64,000 nucleotides of DNA from JBCCMQ01 sp039026235 (GCA_039026235.1 JBCCMQ010000012.1:32559-96558), one strand, 5' to 3'. Shown: positions 18,401-26,011, numbered from the stretch's first letter. A program made the numbers and translations. Notes: generated by a model not told the origin, from the sequence alone.

Positions 18401-18696
18401 CGGTGCCGGAAGAGCCCGAGTACGAAAACCACCCGTTCACTCTCCGTCTTACACGCACCGGAACCGAAATTGTCGTCCCATCGGACAAGACAGCCGCCGA
18501 CGTGTTGATCGCCGAGGGCGTCGACGTTGACGTCAAATGCAGCGACGGCTTGTGCGGAGTATGTAAGTGCGGCGTGATCTCCGGCGAAGTCGAACACCGC
18601 GACTTCGTCCTTTCCAAATCCCAGCAGGCCTCGAACATGATCCTCTGCCGTTCTCGCGCCAAAGTGTCGGAAGGCGTGGTTGAAGTCGATCTGTAG
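15490..18696 (+). CDS. Self-sufficient reductive dehalogenase (cobalamin domain, 2x[4Fe-4S], flavin/NAD reductase, [2Fe-2S])
   Basis: 1068 residues, cytoplasmic: there is no Tat signal and no anchor. Residues about 90-270 form a degenerate copy of the cobalamin-fold unit; about 395-550 are the working copy (compare LRTLGYDARGHTV at 208-220 with IRNLGYSAKAHTV at 485-497). Tyr425 in WSWYSHD is the likely acid residue. Two ferredoxin clusters follow: Cys557-x2-560-x2-563-x3-567 and Cys593, 606, 609, 613. From about 750 a phthalate-dioxygenase-reductase-type module is fused: flavin motif RQYS (801-804), nucleotide motif GGGIGITP (864-871), and [2Fe-2S] cysteines 1017, 1022, 1025, 1053. The layout matches aerobic catabolic reductive dehalogenases that take electrons directly from NAD(P)H and remove halogen from (often phenolic) aromatics. 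The upstream TRAP transporter suggests an acidic organohalide. Confidence 0.93.
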   Translation: MTSRFFSSKDRAFHRGPYPTELLARGTMPDLAQIPAAAQLTYQRDSDPRSVINAMREHQAMLDAIRDGLINKAVAEAPTDPVERANHLKAFGYFADAALVGACELPTKALLPQPYANPDVDRLAHDLKTRQTKTLAAGIDLIMAGLKEAMEAPPTGIDDHTHCLVLLYENPRTPEPDEAGCAWIQDAEAHRAGLLAAETAVVLSNYLRTLGYDARGHTVSSSDVDLNMLAVAAGLATVEDGALHHPYIGTRFGLAAVTTTFEIAPDKPLKPMANQPNSAFGTSWRLGTAAVKNAMNAVPYAKRRFVDGAHPFERLKRVDVPTTYMDEPNIPRVPKRTDMFARAQFGDMGKKVQDASKGGRHVTKAAPSMAQRRALGAFVLLQDGEPEPGQAAMSPSETAELIKATCYWLGVDAVGISRCPPWSWYSHDARGDVIDPPHDQAISMVIDQGYETMEGSSGDDWIAVAQSMRAYLRFSLLGGVIAKQIRNLGYSAKAHTVIDGDVLQPPLLLLSGLGEVSRIGEVILNPYLGPRLKSGVVTTDLPLAHDKPIDFGLQTFCESCNKCARECPSGAITAGPKKMFNGYEIWKSDSQKCTTYRLTNMGGAMCGRCMKTCPWNLEGIFKEKPFRWAAMNVPKLAPALAKLDDVVGNGSLNPVKKWWWDLELEEDGGYRPTKSPVNLRSLQPELDLKPEDQTMAAYPAPLAPHPHPYPYPMDREKGIEAYEAMVSVEDYKARLARGDATVLHRARNDEDSPVIPAIVTLAEETARGVMKYELKAASGEDLPAWEAGAHLDIVVAPEFLRQYSMCGDPANRSTYQIAVLREDEGRGGSKLMHRIFSEERRVFISPPINHFPLDHSATRTFLMGGGIGITPMIAMAHELHAKGAAFEFHYSGRSRDRMGLLDDIAAFDWAERVKLHVSDEGSRADLDAIFTGYKPGWHAYTCGADRYMSSVMDAAERAGFPDDARHLEYFSVPEEPEYENHPFTLRLTRTGTEIVVPSDKTAADVLIAEGVDVDVKCSDGLCGVCKCGVISGEVEHRDFVLSKSQQASNMILCRSRAKVSEGVVEVDL

Positions 18697-19186
18697 CTGC
18701 AGGTCGCGTGGCACCTAAACCGCGGTCTAATTTTAAGGGCAGACCATACTCGTTTGAAGTCAATTAGGCGTGGGTAGTCGTCTGGGTCGGCTAGATCCAG
18801 CCCGGCAACTTTGCCTAAATTTGTTTAATTTGTTGAGGGTTCTGCTTGCCTGCGCGCGTTCGGGCATTCCCTAAGTTCTATGCATCAGATCAGGTAACGG
18901 CGCATTTGCGACGTGATCGCACTCGATGTTCCCGATGTCAGATGCGGCGGCCTGATTGACCGGATTTGCTGGGTCACTGGCCCTGCCACAAGCACGTCGG
19001 TTAATCGCGCAAACGCCCTGGCCAAGGCGGGCCACTTTCAGCCTAAGGCTCTGCAAACCCTCATTGTCGGCGACATCGGATCCATCGTCCATTGCTGTAC
19101 GCAAAGGTGATGCGAACACGCCTACATATGTCGCCAAGTGCCGGCACGATGTGGGGCTTCACAGTCAATCCCGAGGCGGACGTCCA
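18697..19186. other. Intergenic stretch between convergent units
   Basis: 490 bases between the dehalogenase stop and the end of the minus-strand phosphoramidate operon. Open frames on both strands (for example 18913-19110 plus, 18871-19137 minus) lack ribosome sites and recognisable patterns. I see no strong terminator hairpin with a U tract. Confidence 0.4.
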
Positions 19187-19912
19187 TCAGTTTCGCTGTT
19201 CATTGTAGAGCGAAAGATCGGCGCCATGATCGACCTCACCCCAATCTCCTTCGTAGGCGATGGCTTCGATGGAAATTCTTCCACGCTGGATCAGTCGTTG
19301 CAATGCGCCTGTCATATGCATCTTGTCCCGGGTTTCTTCAGGAAGGCTGTTGCGCATCGCCGTCATCTCTGCCCAAGCTTCTGGTGTAAAACGCAGCAGA
19401 CCCATGTACTGCCCTTGAACTTCAGCTGTCGTCTTTGGCTTTTGTCCGATTTCCGTAAGCTGACCCGACGTTGACAACCGAAACGTCTCTGCGTCCAGCA
19501 ATGGATCACCAAAACGATCTTGCCAAAGCCTTAGCCAGTTGGGATCGAAGGTCACCGCGAGTGAAGCCTCGGTGTTCATCAGTGCCTTTACCGCACTTGT
19601 GTCAAAGAAGATGTCCGAATAGCTGACGATACAGGGCCCACGTTCAAGCCAGTCCGAGGCCATCTCCAAGGACGAGACCATATTTGTGTCTGCCCATCGG
19701 GCATTATGAAATGTCCGTTCTGCGCGCCCTTCCAGCATCTCGCTCCGGTATCCGGTGACGATCGCTACCTCTTCAATACCCGCAGCGCGAAGCGCCTCCG
19801 ATTGCCGCGACAAGAGGCTTTTGCCTCGAAGTTCCAGAAGACACTTGGGCCGATCGTCGGTCAGTGCTTCCATCCGACTGCCACGCCCCGCTGCAAGAAT
19901 GATCGCTCTCAT
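19187..19912 (-). CDS. Nucleotidyltransferase, probable CTP:phosphoglutamine cytidylyltransferase (Cj1416-like)
   Basis: 241 residues. The N terminus MRAIILAAGRGSRMEALTDD and RPKCLLEL are the nucleotide-binding signature of sugar/choline NTP transferases. VSYSDIFFD is the metal-binding region and GDWGEVDHGADL a C-terminal acidic motif. In isolation it would be called a phosphocholine-cytidylyltransferase-like protein. The neighbours (glutamine kinase-like, class I amidotransferase, APS-kinase-like) reproduce the Campylobacter jejuni Cj1415-Cj1418 set, where this family joins CTP and L-glutamine phosphate to form CDP-L-glutamine. It overlaps the amidotransferase gene by four bases and is last in the operon. 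Confidence 0.85.
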   Translation of the reverse strand: MRAIILAAGRGSRMEALTDDRPKCLLELRGKSLLSRQSEALRAAGIEEVAIVTGYRSEMLEGRAERTFHNARWADTNMVSSLEMASDWLERGPCIVSYSDIFFDTSAVKALMNTEASLAVTFDPNWLRLWQDRFGDPLLDAETFRLSTSGQLTEIGQKPKTTAEVQGQYMGLLRFTPEAWAEMTAMRNSLPEETRDKMHMTGALQRLIQRGRISIEAIAYEGDWGEVDHGADLSLYNEQRN

Positions 19913-20517
19913 GTCAGCCCGAACACCTTTCTCATGCGCATCACGTCAGAACTGTCCGCCAATGCCTCGCGTTCCGGGTGCCACATCCAGCATTCCCAGG
20001 GAAGGACTTGATGACCCAGTGCTTCGATAGAGCCATCATCGGCCCGCGCAAGCACTTCATAACCATTTGGGCAGGCTTCTAGCCCTATGGCATGATAGCT
20101 GTTGACCTCACGGGTGATTTCACCGGCAATCCTGTGGCGGGTCGCCACGTGACCGGACACCGGGACCAGCGACGCACCAGCACGTTGCGCCATAAGCTGC
20201 ATGCCGCGGCAGACGCCCAGCACCGGTCTGGTGCCCGTTTGGGCCCAGTCGAGAAGCCCCCTTTCGGTTTCGTCGCGGTGAAGATGAACGCCCGGATCTT
20301 CGCCCCCGGAAAGGATGAGGCCGGTGACACCCAAGGCCTCACAATAGGAAGCGGCGCCGGCAGCACCGATGTTCGGCAAGTAAAGCCAGGTCGCATCCGG
20401 GATCGTCGCATGCAGATAGACGGGCCAGTCAGAAGCGAGGGCGTCACGGGTCTCTTTGTAACCGGTCGCCTCGGCAACGCGCATTGTCACGCCGATGCGT
20501 GGCGCAGTTTCAGCCAT
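19909..20517 (-). CDS. Class I glutamine amidotransferase-like hydrolase, probable gamma-glutamyl-CDP-amidate hydrolase (Cj1417-like)
   Basis: 202 residues. The triad of class I amidotransferases is complete: nucleophile Cys103 in LGVCRGMQLM, then His180 and Glu182 in MWHPERE. An LSGGEDPG loop lies near residues 69-76. There is no partner synthase domain, so it is a stand-alone hydrolase like gamma-glutamyl-GABA hydrolases (PuuD). In this operon the expected substrate is gamma-glutamyl-CDP-amidate, cleaved to glutamate and cytidine diphosphoramidate as by Cj1417. It overlaps both neighbours by a few bases. Confidence 0.87.
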   Translation of the reverse strand: MAETAPRIGVTMRVAEATGYKETRDALASDWPVYLHATIPDATWLYLPNIGAAGAASYCEALGVTGLILSGGEDPGVHLHRDETERGLLDWAQTGTRPVLGVCRGMQLMAQRAGASLVPVSGHVATRHRIAGEITREVNSYHAIGLEACPNGYEVLARADDGSIEALGHQVLPWECWMWHPEREALADSSDVMRMRKVFGLT

Positions 20518-22903
20518 GAACCGGCCTCAGGATCTGCTGCTTGCAATCCAACTCAATAACCTGAGAGCGGCTTATCCGGTCGAAGATCTGGTCACCGCAC
20601 CCAATTGCCGCCGGCAGACCAAGCTCGGCACATCTTACCGCCATGTGGGAATTGGCCCCACCAAAGCGGGTCAGAAGCGCGAGAGGCGACTTTGTGAAGA
20701 CCCAATCAAATCCCGGATCCGCGTTCTCGATGCATACAACGCAGCCTTCAAGAGACGTGGTTGATTTCGTGCTTTCATCAAGCGTCACGACCGGGCCTGT
20801 CACAGCACCCAAACCGATGAAATTCGGTACGCTGCGGTTCATTGTGGCAACGTAGATATCGCGTGGGTGCATGATGATGTGGGCAAACTTCAGCGTTTCG
20901 TTTGCCTTCAGGTCGCGAATGTTGCGGTGCGCCAGATCAAGGAAGTGCCGATCAAGATCGTCAAGGACAGGGTTCAAGAGGACCTGCGCGATAGACGGCC
21001 ATTCAAGATAAGACAGGTCCTCTCTTGAAAGGCCGACCGCAAACCCCCAACGCTGAACATGCAGAAGGGCGTCGGAAAGGGCCTTGGTGAATTCAAACTT
21101 GACGTTCTCGCGTGCGGCAATTGCGTCGGAGCAGTATACAAGAAATGCCTGCGTGCTCGTTGCGCCAAGATTGGCTTCGCCGAGCAGCATCGACAACGCC
21201 CGGTCTTCTGCAGCGGTCAATCGGAACGGCTCGGGTGTCTGTGCCGGAGCTGTATCCAACTTATCCTGAAAGAGCTCGTCCCGTTCATCATAGCGCAGCG
21301 ACGTAATTTCATAAGTTCCCGGGCGAAGATGTCCGTAGCGTGAAAAGAACTCTTCACGGGTCATTCGCAATTCACCGACATCCGCAAAGTCGCGCAACAT
21401 CCTGCCGCTGATTGTCTCGATTGAACGCTTGAGTTCTGCCAGCCGTTCGGCATCGAGCGCACCGCGGTCGACGGCTGAACGAAGCAAAGCCTCTGCAATA
21501 AACCCGTGACGTGCCGATATGGCGAACGGCAGAGTTCCGTTTTCACGACAAAGCTTAATCAGGCTGCCAGCGCGCGCCAGATTGGCGTAGCCGTCTTCGA
21601 CGGGCACTTCGGGAAGCCTCGTGCGGGCCAGTTGCGCGGACCGGGCAATCGAGGTGCGAAGCGTGTTCGCCACACCGTCTTCCAGCGCCCTTCGCGTCAG
21701 GTGAGACAGAGCTGACGCGTAGTCAGCCATCTCAGTTTCTGACAACAGGTCCGGATACCGCTTTTGAAAATTGTCTTGGAAGGTGAAATCCATAATGGTC
21801 GGAACGATGTCGAATTCGACCTTGTCGTGCAGTTCGGGAAACTCTTCGAGCCGGTCGAGCCAGGAATTCACAAGCCTCTCACCAACCGCATCAGGGATTT
21901 CTGCCGGCAAGAAAGAATTGAAGCTGTTGCGCACGTCGATGTAGGGGTGATGGCCAATCGTGACCATAAGTTCCGTGCCGCTGAGGTCACGGTATCCCAT
22001 TGCCGCCCGAGCCGTTGCCCAAACGCCGTCCGTGATCAAAGTGCTGTAAAGCGATCGTGCTAGCGGTCTTGGTGTCGTTCCAATGATTTCCGCCGGGTTC
22101 CAGTCTGGCATGATCGCCAGGATGCTTCGCCGCCCGAGGATACCATCCCGCGGCTTCATCCGGCCTTCCAGGAACGCTTCAACATGGGTGAGATGGCGCT
22201 GAACCCGGCGGTCTGTCACCGGATGCCAAGTACGCGCCAGGACGATCCTGCGGACCTGAAACAGATGCATCTCGCCCGAAAGGTCCAAGCCAAATTCGAT
22301 GTCGATGGCCGCGCAGCCTGTGACCTGCTCAAGCTCGCGCGCAAGCCCAAGCATGCGCCTGATCCTTTCGGACTGTACGAAGCCGTCGTCGGCAGAACGA
22401 TGCACATAAAGGCTTTTGTGCTGCCCTTTGCCGCTGGTCACTACGTCGGTGCGGCCCGATTCATCATCGTAGTCAATGCAGTAATAGGGCGCGCCACGGG
22501 CCACGTCGTAGGTCATGATGACGCCGCTGACGGACACATCTTCGACCATTTTCTGAACGAGAACCTGGTCGCGCGGATTGCCCGACATCGATGACGCCAC
22601 ATGGTCTATCGCCTCGGATATCGCCAGACGGTCGTCTCCCGCAACCGAAAGGACACTGTCGAACTGACCGGCCATTGAGCTATCCTCGGCGTCTTCAGCC
22701 AACGCACTGGATCGCACCACCAGCTTAAAAGCGCCGAATTCAGCACATATCATATCCACGATCTCGTCGCGACCTGCTTCCCAGTCGGCGACCGGGAAAA
22801 AACTGATGTTTGGAACGATGGCTTTCTGAACCAACGGTCGCAAGACGGCCAGCGTTTCCGCCTTGGTCCCAAAGGTGAAATCGGTGTTAGGGGGCAAATC
22901 CAT
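20510..22903 (-). CDS. PEP-synthase-like enzyme, probable L-glutamine kinase (Cj1418-like)
   Basis: 797 residues from ATG 22901-22903 (a TTG at 22910-22912 adds three). The N-terminal third is an ATP-grasp PPDK_N domain: LVVRSSALAEDAEDSSMAGQ, QVLVQKMVEDVSVSGVIMTYD. A long linker domain follows. The C-terminal swivelling His domain ends with GGANSHMAVRCAELGLPA, with catalytic His753. There is no PEP/pyruvate TIM-barrel domain, so it is not a real PEP synthase. This domain set and length fit Campylobacter Cj1418, which uses ATP to phosphorylate the side-chain amide of L-glutamine through a phospho-His. It overlaps the genes on both sides. Confidence 0.87.
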   Translation of the reverse strand: MDLPPNTDFTFGTKAETLAVLRPLVQKAIVPNISFFPVADWEAGRDEIVDMICAEFGAFKLVVRSSALAEDAEDSSMAGQFDSVLSVAGDDRLAISEAIDHVASSMSGNPRDQVLVQKMVEDVSVSGVIMTYDVARGAPYYCIDYDDESGRTDVVTSGKGQHKSLYVHRSADDGFVQSERIRRMLGLARELEQVTGCAAIDIEFGLDLSGEMHLFQVRRIVLARTWHPVTDRRVQRHLTHVEAFLEGRMKPRDGILGRRSILAIMPDWNPAEIIGTTPRPLARSLYSTLITDGVWATARAAMGYRDLSGTELMVTIGHHPYIDVRNSFNSFLPAEIPDAVGERLVNSWLDRLEEFPELHDKVEFDIVPTIMDFTFQDNFQKRYPDLLSETEMADYASALSHLTRRALEDGVANTLRTSIARSAQLARTRLPEVPVEDGYANLARAGSLIKLCRENGTLPFAISARHGFIAEALLRSAVDRGALDAERLAELKRSIETISGRMLRDFADVGELRMTREEFFSRYGHLRPGTYEITSLRYDERDELFQDKLDTAPAQTPEPFRLTAAEDRALSMLLGEANLGATSTQAFLVYCSDAIAARENVKFEFTKALSDALLHVQRWGFAVGLSREDLSYLEWPSIAQVLLNPVLDDLDRHFLDLAHRNIRDLKANETLKFAHIIMHPRDIYVATMNRSVPNFIGLGAVTGPVVTLDESTKSTTSLEGCVVCIENADPGFDWVFTKSPLALLTRFGGANSHMAVRCAELGLPAAIGCGDQIFDRISRSQVIELDCKQQILRPVHG

Positions 22904-24203
22904 GGGGTCCAAGCGACAGCAACGCGATGTGTTTAAGAACCGGGTGAATGACGTAGTATGTGCATCCGTCCTCGGCGCCTTGCGGCATTGGGTTTACGGT
23001 TTCATACGACAGAAGAACCCGACACAAAAGGTCCGCCCGTATGGCCGTATCATAGACGTGGTCAAGGTCCGTGCCGGCTGGTGGCGCAGGGTAGTTTTGG
23101 CGTGCCACTATTGCGCCAGTATCGATACCCGGATCCAGAAACATCGCTGAAACGCCAGGCAAGTCCCCATTCAACAGAGCATAGTACAGTGTGGTGCTGC
23201 CACGGTACGTCGGCACCCATCCCGAATGCATATGCAGAAACCGAGGTCCGGCGGACAGTGTCTCGGCAGACACGATTTCACCACCAAAACCCGAATAAAC
23301 AAGGACATCTGCCTGGCTCCGGCCGAGCGTTTCCCTTACGTCAGGGGCGTTCGCTGTTTTGGCACCCGTTCGTGTCAAGGGAATGCCGTGCTGCCGGCAT
23401 GCGTCAGCTATGGATACGTTAAGCGGTGGCAGCCAGACATTCTTCCAATCGGCGGGCGCATGCGACGCCGCTGGCTCAGCCGGGCGATCTTCACCCAGCA
23501 GGACGATCTCTGACGGCACCAAACCTGCCTTTAGTAGGGCCTGTAAGTACGCGCGTGACCTTGCAGAGTCACACGCCAGCAAGGCAAAATCCGGAACCCG
23601 ACCGTACCTTTCGGGCAAGGGCGGCGGACCAATCTCAGAGGCATTACCGCCAACTCGGGAACGCAAACACTCTACGAGCTCTGCTTCATCACTCAGGAGT
23701 TTTTCCAGTCGGGCTCGCTGATCGGTCGTAAGTCGTGACACAAGACTTGTGAGCGTATCGCAAATTTTCAGAAGCCCATTCAGATACGTTAGACGGCCAG
23801 ACCGTTCATAGGCAGCCGAGAATAGCTCTGCGAGCGACAAGTAAAGGTTGAGCGAGCCGTAAGCATCGCGATCTTGTGCGCGCCAGTCGCTGCCATATGC
23901 GTCATGAACCCGTTTGGTGACTTCGAAGCGCTGGAGCAACCGATCAAGGCGGAAGAAGTCGCATTGCTTGCTGTTACTTGTATCAAACGAGGCCCTTATT
24001 TCTTTGATAAGCTGCCCCGTGGGGCTGTCGCCTTCCACATACTGAGAACGTGTGTCACCGCCTGAGCCAGCAAGTCGCGCACGCCGCCGCTGCGCTTGCC
24101 ATGCATCGATAAATGGTGCGCCGTAATACTTCGAGTAGAAGTATGTGTTTCGCTCAACGAGCAGGTCTCCGTCCGCGTAGGGATATTCCACTTGATCTGT
24201 CAC
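22887..24203 (-). CDS. Formyltransferase-like protein with altered catalytic motif
   Basis: 438 residues from GTG 24201-24203, overlapping the previous stop (GTGA). The first 200 residues match nothing I recognise and are rich in charged helices. From about 205 a formyltransferase fold appears: FALLACDSARSRAYLQALLKAG, DVLVYSGFGGEI, and HMHSGWVPTYRG (324-335). The conserved Asp is in DTG (361-363). In canonical formyltransferases the triad is Asn-x-His...Asp; here the Asn position is His324, with His326 and Asp361 kept at the normal spacing. It may transfer formyl to an amino sugar or to the phosphoramidate, or have another chemistry. It lies in the middle of the phosphoramidate operon. Confidence 0.8.
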   Translation of the reverse strand: MTDQVEYPYADGDLLVERNTYFYSKYYGAPFIDAWQAQRRRARLAGSGGDTRSQYVEGDSPTGQLIKEIRASFDTSNSKQCDFFRLDRLLQRFEVTKRVHDAYGSDWRAQDRDAYGSLNLYLSLAELFSAAYERSGRLTYLNGLLKICDTLTSLVSRLTTDQRARLEKLLSDEAELVECLRSRVGGNASEIGPPPLPERYGRVPDFALLACDSARSRAYLQALLKAGLVPSEIVLLGEDRPAEPAASHAPADWKNVWLPPLNVSIADACRQHGIPLTRTGAKTANAPDVRETLGRSQADVLVYSGFGGEIVSAETLSAGPRFLHMHSGWVPTYRGSTTLYYALLNGDLPGVSAMFLDPGIDTGAIVARQNYPAPPAGTDLDHVYDTAIRADLLCRVLLSYETVNPMPQGAEDGCTYYVIHPVLKHIALLSLGPHGFAP

Positions 24204-24718
24204 CTTGGCATCGCAGTTTCCAGCACCATTTCTGCCAAAGCGGCGATATCCGGTTCATCGCCGGAACTGTCAACGACAAGGTCCGATCCTTCCGGACGCT
24301 TGAAAGCGATATCAATACCCACAACGTTGCGCTCTTCTCCGCGTTCAGCGGCCGCGTAAAGGCCCTTCACGTCGCGCCTTTTCAAGGAATCCATTGGAGC
24401 ATCCATAAACACCTCGAAGTACTCAGAGAAACGTGTTCTGTTTTCTGCTCTCATCTCTGGAAAAATCGACAGAATACAACAAACGACGTTGATGCCCTGC
24501 CGATCCAGAAGCTCACACAAGGCCGTCATACGTTCCGCATTCTGGCGTCGGCCGGACTTGGAAAAGGCCTGTTCACCCCGGTCGTGCTTGAAGACGTCGC
24601 GCACCTCGTCACCGTCCAGAAAGACCGTGTTCTGTGCAAACGCTCTCCATCGCTGCGCGACCTCCCGCCCCAGCGTCGTCTTGCCGGAACCTGAAAGACC
24701 GATGAACCAGATGACCAT
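24200..24718 (-). CDS. APS-kinase-like protein, probable cytidine diphosphoramidate kinase (Cj1415-like)
   Basis: 172 residues. Walker A is GLSGSGKTT (7-15), and LDGDEVRD resembles the LDGD-N-R motif of adenylylsulfate kinase CysC. The following region (SKSGRRQNAERM) differs from the CysC loop, and no ATP sulfurylase or sulfate assimilation gene is nearby. In Campylobacter jejuni the CysC-like Cj1415 phosphorylates the 3'-hydroxyl of cytidine diphosphoramidate, and the presence of the other three pathway enzymes here argues for that role. The alternative is a true APS kinase feeding the adjacent sulfotransferase-like protein. The gene starts 33 bases after that gene's stop. Confidence 0.85.
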   Translation of the reverse strand: MVIWFIGLSGSGKTTLGREVAQRWRAFAQNTVFLDGDEVRDVFKHDRGEQAFSKSGRRQNAERMTALCELLDRQGINVVCCILSIFPEMRAENRTRFSEYFEVFMDAPMDSLKRRDVKGLYAAAERGEERNVVGIDIAFKRPEGSDLVVDSSGDEPDIAALAEMVLETAMPR

Positions 24719-24751
24719 TTGCTCTCCCTTTTGCGCCGGATCGACACCGGA

Positions 24752-26011
24752 TCAGGCGTCAAAGACGCTTTTCACTTCTTTTCGTGCAAGCATATCCTCG
24801 TATTCACGCATGTCGGTCGCAATCCCGTCTCGATAGATTTTCCGGGCCGCATCGGGCACGGTCCGCAAATTGATCTCTTCCTTGTATCGCCTGCGGAAAA
24901 AAACGTAATTCGCCCGAAAGATCGGTGCAAAAACCTCGGCAAAGCGCTCCAGAAAGACCGGGTCCATGACATATTTTCGGGCCCCGTCTGAAAGCAAATC
25001 CAGTTGGTCGCGCCACAGGCCGAAACTGATTGGTTGTCCCAAGTCCGCGGACACTTCGGGCAGTTGGTGTGTGCAGTCGACCCCGCTTGGTATAAACGTT
25101 CCCCAGTCCTTGCAGTGCTCGATAACATCAGTGATTTCGAAGCGAAAACGGACCGACGCTTCGCCTTGGGATTTGTATCTTTTTCGGGCAGCGCGCTGCG
25201 GTAACAGAATGTCCTTCCAACCCCGTTTGTAAGACCCGCTTCCGCCGTCGGCGGGCACATTCAGGGTGATCGGATTATAGATCATCAGCCGATTGCTGAG
25301 GCTGTTAAGCTTGACTGACGAAAGCGGATGATCGTGCAGTGGCGTGCCCGCCTTGTCACCTATGGCCCGAATTGTCGCGTCGGGTTCCTTCACGAAAAGT
25401 TCGTACGGAACGATGTAAAGCCTGTCGAACACCTGCGAGAAAAGCCGCCAAATACTGGCGAAGCGACCAGTTCTTTCCCATACGCCTTCTGTGAGGCCCT
25501 CTATGTCAGGTTTGATTTCATAATCCGGCGGCGGACCGCCAATTGTGTCAGACTGGAGCGCATCAAGATCGCCCGAAGAATAGGCGTCGCGCCAGGAAAT
25601 ATGCCCGGCCTTGAAAGCCCAATTTCCCGCAAGATGGGCGAGACGTCGGTTCAGTTGCGACAACAACAGCCCGTCGTAATCCCGTACGACCAAAAACGCG
25701 CTTTCGACCCCTAGCCGGGTACGCACATCCTTCAAGAAAGCAACGTTTTGAGGATGGTCGAAGGGAGCGAGCATCAGCGGGCGAAACCCGTGGAAAACGA
25801 TACCGACGGCGGCGCCGGCCGCCGCATCACGCTCAGCCGCAAGTCTTGTGGCAAGGCGCTTCATTGGTTCGTCCGACTGCTCTTGCAGGTAAGCTTTTGC
25901 CACCCGGTCAAAGTCGTGCCGTGGGAGCGAAAGCACGTTTCTTTGTGCAGAAAAATTTATCGCAAACGCTCGGCTGGCAGCCCGACCCGTATTGACGACA
26001 ATGAAGGACAC
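24752..26011 (-). CDS. Sulfotransferase-like protein, candidate phosphoramidoyl transferase
   Basis: 419 residues from GTG 26009-26011; first gene of the minus-strand operon. The N terminus FIVVNTGRAASRAF resembles the 5'-phosphosulfate loop of sulfotransferases, and VPYELFVKEPDATIRAIG resembles the 3'-phosphate-binding segment. The rest is divergent. If the operon makes 3'-phospho-cytidine diphosphoramidate, a structural analogue of PAPS, this protein is the natural candidate to move the phosphoramidate group to an acceptor. A conventional sulfotransferase using PAPS remains possible. Confidence 0.7.
   Translation of the reverse strand: MSFIVVNTGRAASRAFAINFSAQRNVLSLPRHDFDRVAKAYLQEQSDEPMKRLATRLAAERDAAAGAAVGIVFHGFRPLMLAPFDHPQNVAFLKDVRTRLGVESAFLVVRDYDGLLLSQLNRRLAHLAGNWAFKAGHISWRDAYSSGDLDALQSDTIGGPPPDYEIKPDIEGLTEGVWERTGRFASIWRLFSQVFDRLYIVPYELFVKEPDATIRAIGDKAGTPLHDHPLSSVKLNSLSNRLMIYNPITLNVPADGGSGSYKRGWKDILLPQRAARKRYKSQGEASVRFRFEITDVIEHCKDWGTFIPSGVDCTHQLPEVSADLGQPISFGLWRDQLDLLSDGARKYVMDPVFLERFAEVFAPIFRANYVFFRRRYKEEINLRTVPDAARKIYRDGIATDMREYEDMLARKEVKSVFDA

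Noticed and set aside
20510..22903. Phosphoenolpyruvate synthase
   Set aside because: ATP-grasp and His domains are present but the C-terminal PEP/pyruvate TIM-barrel is missing, so PEP synthesis is not plausible.
24200..26011. A sulfate activation and sulfotransfer module (APS kinase plus sulfotransferase)
   Set aside because: Considered first, but there is no ATP sulfurylase nearby and the other operon genes match the phosphoramidate pathway; kept only as the alternative.
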